Assembly: GCA_964020085.1 (NCBI GenBank)
Contig: OZ026601.1
Location: 14,762,530-14,826,529, forward strand
DNA: 64,000 nucleotides
Origin: Micromussa lordhowensis
Lineage: Eukaryota > Cnidaria > Anthozoa > Scleractinia > Lobophylliidae
Reading direction: 5' to 3'
The notes beneath the pieces were generated by a model, which searched no databases, was not told where the DNA came from, and worked only from the letters and a program-made list of their open reading frames with translations. Below, one piece after another: positions 22,701-34,700 of this stretch (the stretch's first letter is position 1; each line of letters opens with the position of its first letter). Position numbers and translations under genes: made by a program.

Positions 22701-25700
22701 TGACCTTAACCTTCAGAAGGATCAGCTTGCTAAACTCCTCGAAATCGCTACAACTAACCAGCTTTTCCAATTCAATGGCCAGTTGTTTGAACAAATTGAC
22801 GGTGTGGCTATGGGTTCGCTCCCTGGCCCTTTAATGGCCAACGTCTTCTTGTGTCATCTCGAAGAGAAGCTTACCTACGAAGGTGTGATGCCCACACTAT
22901 ACAAGAGGTATGCTGATGATACCCTGGCCATAATGCCCAGCACCGATGCAGCATCTCATTTCCTTTCTACTCTTAACAGCCTCCACCCCAGCCTCTCGTT
23001 TACAATGGAGTTTCCCGTCGACAACAAGATCCCCTTTATTGGAATGGAAATAATTAAGAACGGAACTAAAATTGAGACACAAGTGTACAGAAAGCCGACT
23101 AACACTGGCCTGTTGCTGCATTTCCAAAGCCACACGGATAAACGCTACAAAGATTGTTTGCTCAAAACAATGATCTATCGCGCGTATGCTCTATCTTCTA
23201 CAAATGAAGCCTTCAATCAAGAATGTACCAGACTATGCTCCATCTTCACTCATCTTGACTATCCTATCACAATGATAAACTCTACCATTAACAAATTTAT
23301 TCAGAACATTTCATCTGGTGAGAATGATGCACGAGTGGAAGACAACAGCATTCTGAGAATAACTCTCCCCTTTAAGGATCAAACGTCAGCTAACTCAGTG
23401 AGAAGACAAATGCGTGATCTCAGTTACAAGATCGGCACTACTCTGCAACCGGTGTTTGTTAGCAAGAAATTGGAACAAGACCTCATGCCAAAAGAAATCA
23501 AGCCTCCAATCGTCAATCAACAATGTGTTGTGTATTCTTTTTCATGTGATCTGTGCGATGCAGATTATGTCGGCTATACAGCCCGACACCTCCACCAGCG
23601 CATTGTGGAACACAAGAACTCGGCGATTGGAAAACATTTCTTGGAAGCCCATGGGAACACAAGCCTCCTCAAAGAAAGCCAATTTTGCATTCTCCGAAAG
23701 TGTCAAAGGAAATTTGATTGCCTCGTCTATGAGATGCTTTTTATCAAAGAACGCAATCCCAGCTTGAACACACAAGCTGACTCCATTCGTGCGAAACTAT
23801 TTACTTGAAACAACATTCCAACACTTCGTTTCTATTGTTTTTACTTAGTATTTATATATTTCCCAATCGCTTTCATTTTGACTTGATAATGACGTTAGCT
23901 TAACGTCGAAACGTTGTCGTTTTTATAAACTTTTCTTAACATGTTTTACGAAAATTATCGCAATTTTTTATCGTTAAATATATTTATTGCTGTGCAAAAG
24001 AGGTCTTCACTGCCATCATCTTCATTCACCATTTCCCTTTTTCTGGGAAAAATCTTTTAACTCGGCAGAGCCTTGAAATCAAACTTCACTGCAGCTTAAC
24101 AGACCTTTGCGTTTCGCACATTCGCTCTGACACTCACAAGTTATGTTATTGTAAGGCGTTGTTTGTCTTTGATTATGCGCTGTGAATTCGAATGCCTGAA
24201 TTCAATGCTGAAGTAACACCAAGAATGCATGAAACTCTGCCTTCAGTGGCAGCGTATTTTTTAAAATGTTTAACTAACTTTAAGTGAGTTGTAGAAAATC
24301 AACGTGCCCGACAAATATTAACACGCGCTTCTTTGTTTACTAAAATAAAAAAATATTATTTTGCTCGCACTCAAGGGAGCGAGAATCACTGGCACTTCGG
24401 GAAAATTTTCGTCTCTAGAACTAGTGCTTTTAGTTCAATAGAGTAGGGAAAGTGTCACCTACTACATGTACATACGGCAGTGTTTTGATGAGCGAGATTC
24501 CGGGAGCTATTGCGTTACGCATTGTCGAGTTGTGAACGCAGACGTCTTGTGTATGACGAACGATTCAAAACCATAACACGGGAACCAAGACAGTGTTATC
24601 TCAAGAGAAGTGCACCGTACTGAACAAGCAAGATCGATGGCAGAATCACGGTCAGAATGAATGGCTTCACCGGCTCTCAAAACTATGCGTTTGTACAAAC
24701 GGGTATTTTAAGTTTTTTGTCATTTGTCCAAGGATGCGACAATTACTCGCATTCTATAAACACGGTTGGAACTAAAATAAAATATTGCCTGCAGTTTACG
24801 TTCCTCGACTATTGAGAGATCGTTAGCTTGATAGTTCTGCTCACAGGGTTAACTTTAAAAAGCTGCTAGTTTTCTTTTTAAACGGATAAGCAAACCATTT
24901 AAAGGTTTTCCCTAGATTGTTGAACGGATGAGCAAACCCTTTTAACGTTTTCGCTAAAGCGTTAAACGGATGCAAATTTTTTTAAACGGATAAGTGAACC
25001 GTTTAAACGTTGTCACTAAAGCGTTAAACGAATGCAAATTTTTTTAATTGGATAAGCAAAGCGTTTAAATGCTTGTATGAACCGTTTAAACGGATATAAA
25101 CGGATTGTAAACGGTTTTGTCGTATAAACGGAAAAGCGTTAGTGTCCGTTTTCCCAAAGAAGGTCACATATGTAAAAGACTCTGAGTGGTCGCTTACAAG
25201 AGCTTAAAAACAAAGGAAAAGTCCAGTTGGGTAATCCCCGTAACTAGAGCTGCTCACTTACGAGGCTGGTCACAAGGAGAGCTTCAACTGTACTTAAATA
25301 TTAACATTCAATAGAAAATTAAAATGGAAAACTAGTAAGGTAGAAAAATTATTTAGAAATTTCATTTTATGAAAAGTGGCAAAATTTTCATTCACAGCCC
25401 TTTCTTCAGTGTGGGAAACATTAAATAATGGAATGTGTGAAAGAAGTGGAAGCTAAGCATGCCAAAACCAGACCTGTGCATGCCATTTATATGAAATGGA
25501 AAACTTAATTTTGGTTGTATCCTCTTGTTGCATAGGGTTGAGTCTAAAAAATGAAATTGGTGTTGATACATTGTGTTTGTATTTGTAGGTGCAGGAAACT
25601 GTAGAAGCTCATCAAATTGTCATGAGTGTATAGGAAAGGCTCAATGTGCCTGGTGCTCAAAGGAGGTAACTTTTTCACAACATGATTGTCAGGATTTAGT

Positions 25701-28700
25701 ACTAACTGTAATAATTTTCATGTACCAAATAGTACAATGGGTCATTTTCATTAAAACATTGTGATTTTTTGGCCAAATTTCTATTTTTTTCAAAGACTGA
25801 GTAAAAAAAAAATAATTGAGTTGAACTTTCTGACTCGTTACATACATGTAATGATATGATGGTAACTGGACTGGAAATAATGGCGATAATTTCTCAGTCT
25901 GAACTACTCTATTGTAAGGGACAGGGCTTCTGATAAGATTTTTTTTATTTTTAATCACAAACACAATACTTACAATACAATATCAAACTTACACTACTTA
26001 AACTACTTATAATGCATATTTACATTACTCTTCTGACAGTCACTAATAATTACAGTACTTACAATATCCAGCTCTATTAACAACACAATCAACTTCTTAT
26101 ACTATTGCATACAAAGAGTACTATTTTCTTTTAGCTTTTTTTTTTTTTTTTAGCATTGCACAATGAGGCTTCTGATAAGTTACAGGAAAAAAAGCCAAAT
26201 TTTGTGGGATTTTCAGAGACAAATTCACGGAAAAGACATGGTTTTCTTATAAATGTTCCCTTTGTAAAACTTGTGATTTTGCAGGAAAATTTGAGCAACT
26301 CGTTTGGACTATTACCAAGAAAGGAATATTACACTTGCTCTTTTAACAACAATGTATGCAAGAAATGCGGCAATGGCAAAACTTTTTACATCATGGCCAC
26401 TGCCCAGGTTTTATTGCCATAACATGGTTTGCTATGTTTTCTGCTTGGTTTAAATGAAATTTGTTATCCAGAATTCTGTTTGCTTTTGTTTGTTCCCTTT
26501 TCTCCCTCATAAGGTAAAACAGTGCAAAATCCAAATGAAACTGCTTTAAAAAGTGCCAGGTTATTTGAAATACTAGTACGCCGTCATGAAGTAAAGTGCC
26601 AATACCACTTATCTAGTTAATAGTATATACAACACATAACTTGTTTTCCCTTATTTTTAGGATTTTAGATCATCCCGATGTGACTCACATGAAAATTTAC
26701 GAAACGCAGGTTGTCCTCTGAACGATGTCTCTAACCCAAGTAGCAAGTCTACAAATGAAGAGGTACAAATTAAGACAATTTAAAGCGTCCAGTGTGAATG
26801 TTTTTGGTGTTTTTTGTTATTTCTACAGATCTTTATTGTAAACATATCAGAGTGGAAAATTAATATTAAGTACAGGGCTTTGAAGTATGCTGATCAATAT
26901 GAATTCTATAGATTTGCTCACTTATTTTGGTACTACATTGTAATTTAGAAGTGTAAGTGATTTTTTTAAAACATTTATAATACGTGTAACTGTAATAAAC
27001 TGCAATAAAATATTTCTCAACAGCATAATATGTATTAAGAAATTTCAGAAATAGGTAAAAAAAAAAGAAAATGGAATATATATATAAATTGGTTTTATTA
27101 ATTATTAATCATTTAATTATTGTAAATTAATTATTAAATACAGAACAAAGTTGTTGGAGCCACAGTGCAAGTACAGCCTCAGAGAATCAGATTGGATCTT
27201 AGATCAGGTACATCAATAAGCTCTTGTCTGATTCCAACATTAACCACAATTTGTCATGTTACAGTAACTGCTAACACCTCTGACCTCATAGTTTGCATAT
27301 TAGACTATCACACAATCTGGAATGAGTGTAATTAATGAGTGTATTTAAAAATAATTACAATGCTTTTATTCAGACTATCCACATCATCAAACACAGTGGT
27401 GCTATTTGCAATCTTTGAAAAATATTTGCTGCAGAGTGAGCGTAGCGAGCATAGCAGCAGTTCTTAATCTAAATATAAAAACAGCCTCCACCCCAGCCTC
27501 TCGTTTACAATGGAGTTTCCCGTCGACAACAAGATCCCCTTTATTGGAATGGAAATAATTAAGAACGGAACTAAAATTGAGACACAAGTGTACAGAAAGC
27601 CGACTAACACTGGCCTGTTGCTGCATTTCCAAAGCCACACGGATAAACGCTACAAAGATTGTTTGCTCAAAACAATGATCTATCGCGCGTATGCTCTATC
27701 TTCTACAAATGAAGCCTTCAATCAAGAATGTACCAGACTATGCTCCATCTTCACTCATCTTGACTATCCTATCACAATGATAAACTCTACCATTAACAAA
27801 TTTATTCAGAACATTTCATCTGGTGAGAATGATGCACGAGTGGAAGACAACAGCATTCTGAGAATAACTCTCCCCTTTAAGGATCAAACGTCAGCTAACT
27901 CAGTGAGAAGACAAATGCGTGATCTCAGTTACAAGATCGGCACTACTCTGCAACCGGTGTTTGTTAGCAAGAAATTGGAACAAGACCTCATGCCAAAAGA
28001 AATCAAGCCTCCAATCGTCAATCAACAATGTGTTGTGTATTCTTTTTCATGTGATCTGTGCGATGCAGATTATGTCGGCTATACAGCCCGACACCTCCAC
28101 CAGCGCATTGTGGAACACAAGAACTCGGCGATTGGAAAACATTTCTTGGATATAAAATATAAAAGAAAGGTAGGAAAATTTGAGATTTTGCCATGGTTTT
28201 TAGCCTCGCTTTCAGCGGACCACAATGTTTTGCGCTGTGGTACAGTGTAGAGCCTCGTTTTCAGTGGACCATAATGCTCTGCACTGTGAAGAGCCTCGCT
28301 TTCAGCGGACCAGAATGCACTGTGCATTGTCTCAATAGTGACGTGCACTGTTTCTAAAAATACATTACATCACCAGAGACCCCCCACATGACTCAGACAA
28401 GATTTACAGTTTGGTAGAAGGTTTTGTATGAGTGTGTTGTATTGTAGACCACAAAGTCAGGCAAAAAAAGGACAGATTGGTGGTCTAGGTTTTTGATTAG
28501 CCTAAATATTGTTAGAAAGCAAACACTGCTTCTGTGGGTAATGTGAAACGAATTCAATGTGCCCAGAAAAGAGCCTAAATGTCACAAATTGCACGAGGAT
28601 CTTACAAAGCTGCAGTGATGGTATGACATATCTCAAAACCATCAGGTCAGGAATTGGAAGTCGAGAACGTTTTGCGCGGCGGTTGTGACTAGCCGATCAG

Positions 28701-31700
28701 AATTCTTCACAGGGAAATTTTTGCAAAGAAATGTATCTTCTGTTTATCCTGAAGACTTATCAACTGACTTATATATTGCCAGAAATTTTCAAATTTGACA
28801 CTCGAGCGAATACAATAGAACTGGAGGACAATTATTACTGCCGGGGAATTATTATCAAAAATGCATAGCAGAATTGGATGTACTGTGCAATTTGGAGGAC
28901 CTAGATTTTAGTAGAGCCATTTATCCGACCACATAAAAGAATCTGTGACTGTGAGATATGTTTGGTGCGATACGTGTAACATGAATAGCGTGGGCTTAAA
29001 CTGTTTTTATACGCGAAGACATAGCGGGTCAGTTTCACTTTAATATACCTAATATGGCAAGGCAACGAATCTGATCGGATCTATGGTATTTCTTTGAGGT
29101 ATTTCTTTGCTGGCTTGCTGGCTTTGTTGTGAGTGATCTACACCTGAATGTCGGGTACAATGATAATATTTTTCTGCTATGAATGCGTGGAGTGTATTCA
29201 CAAACAGCCTTCATATACACTGAAATACATGGGCAGCCCATCATATTTTGCCGCCCTCCTTCAAACTCTGTATTATTATTCCAAGCTGCACGTTACAGAT
29301 TTTCTCTAACATTTTGAGCTACAGAGGCCATCAAATTGCAAAATAAATCTCTGAATATCCTGCTGAAGAGCTCACGAGTGCTGTTGATCCATACGCCGCT
29401 CTCAAAGAAGTAACGCATGGAATGGTTTGTTTGTCTGGGTCACCCCGTGGGTTAAATTTTCTTGACGTCATTAGTGCACGATGCTATTCGAGACCAAGAC
29501 AAGCAACATAACATAACATAAGATCTTCTACACTGTCATCTTGCTTTTTCGAGTTTCAACACCAGTTCAGGTGAGTGTCAGTGCATGATGATGATTTCAT
29601 CATGAAGAAACCGAAAGACGCGTTTAGCTCTGATTGGGCTGAAAAATTAGCGGAGAGTGACAAAGGCTCTTACTTCAGCCAGGAGATATGTACTGCAAGC
29701 CGGTCAAAAATTACGGTTGAAGAACCTCTTACAGATCTGGAAAGCACTGAAACATGGCAAAAGTTCTATGGCCATGCTATCGTAGCCGGTCAAAGACTGC
29801 AGGAGAAGATCAACAAATCGGTGACCTGTCGCTTTTGTCAAGAAAGCGTTGAACTTGTGGAGAATTTAGGAAGTAAAAACGGACTTGGTTCCATTTGGAT
29901 GTTTCAGTGCCAGAATGAAAGCTGTCCGTCGCACGAAACTAATCTTCCATTTCCGACGATGGAAAAAAAGCAGGGTGTTTGCGATAAATTGTGCATCGGT
30001 TCTTGGCTTTCGAGCTATCAAAGGTTTTTAGTTTTCTTGTTTAATCGCTGATAAACAGAAAATGCAGTGTATTCCCGCCACGTTTTGGAAAGTTAAGCGT
30101 ACGTTTTTAACTCCAAGTCGGCAGCCCCTGAACCGATGTAGCTGAAATTTGGCCAGCTTATCAGATTGTTTTTCTTGAAAAGTGTGTCGGCAATTGATGT
30201 TTTCTTTTTCCGTTTTCGAATAATCAACATTTTTTCGAAGGAAGTGCTGATGATTTGTCCCCTCTGACTTTATTCTATTGTCACAAAAGAAACAAATAAA
30301 AACTGAGACACGGTTTTTTAGTAGAACGTGTCAAGAAGCAAAATAATGCAAGAAGCAAATGTTTATCGTTCTCTTCCGATCATTCTTAGCGGGACTGGAG
30401 TTGACTTTACACAGACATATGCTTTCCCAAAAAACGTCTCAACTACGCTATCTGTTACGATTTTGAGATTTTTAAAGGAATGAGCCATAATCTGGAAATA
30501 TTAAGCTTTCAGAAAATGTATGGTTTGTTGGGGTTTATAAGAGAAATGAAAGCGCTATTAGAGATCTGTGCGCGGACGGTTCTGAAGGGTGTGGCTGATA
30601 CCTTAAGTAGATATATATCGTCAATAGGTTGATATCAAGTTCGCCTTGAATAAGCTACACTGTTAGGTAGATACATGTCGATGAATAGATTGATCAGGTC
30701 GAGTTCGCTGCAAACAAGTAACACTGTGAGGTTTTCGATAGTACTGTCGTCTGCCAAAAAGTGAACGTAGTTTAAGTACTTTTTTGATAGCTTTGTCGTA
30801 TACTCCTGTAGCTGCCATGTGCTTCTTGCCGAAGCACCTCGGAAAATTTGACAGGCTTTCATGTGTTTGCACTTATGCGCTAATTCGCACAGCTACATTC
30901 TATATTTTTTAACAAGCTGTTGCATAATCGCACAAAATCAGTTAATTTTGTTCATGAAATCTTAAACTTATGAACTTTATTGTTGCATTATTTCTTTCAG
31001 AAATTAAATGCTGTAACTGATGACATCATGAATTGGATATAACCACATCTTGCTCAACAATTTCTGGGACTTGACCAAACAAAATAACTTGATGACTACC
31101 ATTTCTACACAAGCTCTATACAATCCCTACTTCAATTTTCAAACAACATCCCAATTTCCGCAGCACTTTCATAGCTTTGGCTACACTAGTTATAAAGCAT
31201 ATTTATCTGGTTTCATAGTCATCTGATTACTTACATGTATCAGATAACAATAATTTGAAAACAGTGTACAGATATTTAGCTTGGTGAAAATGTAATAATG
31301 ACCAATCTTCCTACAGTGTTTTTGAAATCTTCAAAACTAAAAACACAACAATCTCTGGCTGCTGTTCAACAATCATCGGGCAATCTTTGCTAATAATGTT
31401 TTGAAGTGTTGCACTTGTTTTAATAGCTAATGGTTGGGATTACTTCCACCCATCTTCAGAAATCTTTGTGTAATCTTCAGCATTGTTTAGAAGGCTTGGG
31501 TAATCTTTGCTTATTTTGGAAAGTTATAAGTGAGCAGTCATGGCAATCATTATTACATTCAAAAAGTTTCTTATTTTTTGCACTGCTTGGCTTAAAAATA
31601 CTGAACATGTACTTTGCCAATTGGGATTAAACTGGGAAATTATTATGATGCTGAGGCAACAGATCATTTAGTTTTAATTTTTGGCTACGTCGTTAATTTA

Positions 31701-34700
31701 TTTAGCTTTTTATTGCTGATCTGTTGATGTCGTGCCTCATATTAACTAATTAATATCCTTGCTCTGTGCTGTTATTTCAGCTGATACTAATAATTATTAA
31801 ATGTACCCATTACTTTTCATATTTAGTTTTGGTGCAATGATTATCTGAGTTTTACCTCATTTTTGTGACTTCATTTTTGTGAGAGAAAAGAGAAAGATAT
31901 GTCTCCAAAATCTCGGAATAGTGATAGAACTAAACAAGCTGAATTTTACATGAATTAGTAAACTTATATGAAGTTGATTTTACTGATTGCATTTACAGGA
32001 CAGACCACAACAGTTAAACTTACAGTGAGGCCTGCAGAAAACTACCCTGTAGATTTGTACTACCTTATGGACATGTCATATTCTATGAAAAATGACTTGG
32101 AAAAATTAACAACCTTGGCTTCAAAAATAGGTATTTCATTGTTTAAATTAATATCATAATTACAATGATACATAATAATTACAATATACACTCAATAATT
32201 TTAGTAAGTAAGTCACAGCAGCTGTTTCAGTGTGTGGTCACTTACTACTACTTCTCATATGGGATCAACTTAATTAATTTCTACCACTTTGTTGAAATCC
32301 TGAAGTGGTTGCTTATGAGAGCTTCAACTGTACAGTGTACATTCAAGTAAACAAGGCTATACTCTTTGAGACAAAGATTCCCTTCTCTTTCTGCTTGGTA
32401 AGAGATGAGAGGGAACCTCTGCTCTCAACCCGCTTGATCATTTGATCTGCCGCAGTCCACAACCATGGATGGATAAATTAAAAAGACTGGTTTTTACAAG
32501 TTTTGACCAGTTTAAAACTTATGCATGACAGTTAGAATTCAAAACGCTGTGCGTTTGCAAAACTGTTGACAATTTACTTGCCACCACTGCACTGACATGG
32601 GTTCGTCACATACTCATCAATTTCAAAACTTTTGGTGAATGAATAACTGGCATTGTGCCCTGATCACCCTGAAATGATAATAATATATTTTGTAACTATT
32701 CTTAATAAACATAAACACAGCATCAGGAGCAGGCAACTTGTTTATTGATGCCACTTTTTGATGAATAACTGACAGTCTTTGTTTTTTGCTGTTTGCACAG
32801 TTCCAGAATCTATTGCAGCTGTAACTTTATTCACCTTTAGTTAGTTAATATTAAGGTAATTCCTTAGTATTGCATTGCGCATCCCTACTGCGCACGATTT
32901 TCGCGTCATCAGCGCGTGCACATGAGCGCGTGCACGTGCAAAACGTAAGAGAATTCCCTCAAAATAAGCTCAATAACGGAAAAAATTCTCCTTTTCTCTT
33001 AAACGAGCACGGTGACCCCCCATTTTTATTTCAGGTATTTGCCAAGACTAGTCTAATGAAGAACATATTTGAAGAGGGAAAAAAGTTTGATAGTAGAACA
33101 TGATTTTTTTTTGGAAAACAGTTCCCAACTGGGTGCATTTTGGCCAAGGCGAGGACTTCAAGTTAACCACGGAACTGTCCGAAAAAGTGCAATATCCCCG
33201 CAACCAAGCAATCAAAAACGGCTTAAATGAAGCAATACTGCTTATGTCAATAAATGAAGCTTTACTTTCAAGACAAAACTTTGTGCCTTTCAATTAACCA
33301 AGATTTAATTCTGTATGAAGGTGATTCGAACTTTGAACGCACAACCGGTAAAAATACCCCATTTTAAGAGCCTCCTGACGCGTAAACAAGCACGGTGACC
33401 CCATTTTTTTATTGCATTTTTATAATGTTCATATCATGAATGTTCATTACGCCAAGTTTCAAAAAAAGTTTGATAGTAGAACAATTTCAAGGGAATTACC
33501 TTAAGCTCTTTGTTGTCAAAGGAACATGATGTGAGGGTTGAAAGTTTTTAATCAGTCCAAAACAGTTTGTTTATTTGCAGCTAGCTTGCAGTTTGTGAGG
33601 CGGGACGGCGTGGTCTTGAATCAAGCCAATTTTGGTTAAATTCATGTGTTTCTTTGTCACTTATTACTTTGTAGAACCTAACAAATTTCTGTAGTTTCTC
33701 TAAGAAATAAATGGTGGAAAAGTCAGAATTCAAGTAATTCGCCACACTTGCCCTGAAAATAACTCAAACTTTGATTGCATGTAAACATTTCACATGACAA
33801 AGCAGGGCAATTGCAACATGCTGTTTTGACATGCACAGGAAATCTAGTGGTTGCAAGCATGTCATCTCTCACCAAACAAAAAGAGGAGGCAATCTCTGTC
33901 TCACAGGGCAACAAGGCTGAGATTTACTTAAAATCACCGTGGTCAGTTATTAACCTCCAAGCCTTCTTCAGGGCTAAAAATTAACTCCAGCGCTTGGCGG
34001 CCTGTCGGGCCAGTTGCTTGAATTCTAAATGGCCCATCCCAAAATGAAGTAGCCCTTGATTTCCTCTAGTTTAAAATGAAAAACGTGAATAAACACCCCA
34101 TGACTTTTAATGGAGCGATAACTAAAAGGAAAGAACACAAAGGCAATATTCCCAGTAATGCCATGAAACATTTTTCTTTAATGCCTTTTGTTCTTTTCTT
34201 AATTTTTAGTACTTTCGGAGACATCTTCCTTACTTTTTTTGGTGGCGGGGGCTCATAACCGGGGAGGAATCTCCACATTTTGTCCCAAATCTATATTCCA
34301 ATTTCAGTGTAAAGTCTGTTCTCAAATTTGAAACTATCCTGCACGGTAATCACAAAATCAAAATGTCGTCCATATGTTGTGAATGTGGATCGCTCATGAA
34401 ATCACGGCTCAGAATTTCCACTTCAGGGCTAAACATTCACTAAAATGGATGATGTTAGGGTCCAGGCAAAAAAACGAAGAGAAAGGTAGTTCAATTAAAC
34501 TGCATATAGAGGTTTATTTTCAACTTTGTACTTCGCATTATTTACATTGCAACTTTTCGAAATTGTGTAGTCGCACATCGGACGTTCAAACCTGACTTAA
34601 CAATGTGACTGTTTTAACCTTCCTCAGCTGCAAGCATGAGAAACATAACGACAAATTTTAAACTTGGATTTGGTTCATTTGTGGACAAGACAGTCTCTCC

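Noticed and set aside
23414..23767. 117-codon alternative frame (also at 27919-28155)
   Set aside because: Shadow of the Penelope RT/GIY-YIG frame; its repetition merely reflects the DNA duplication.
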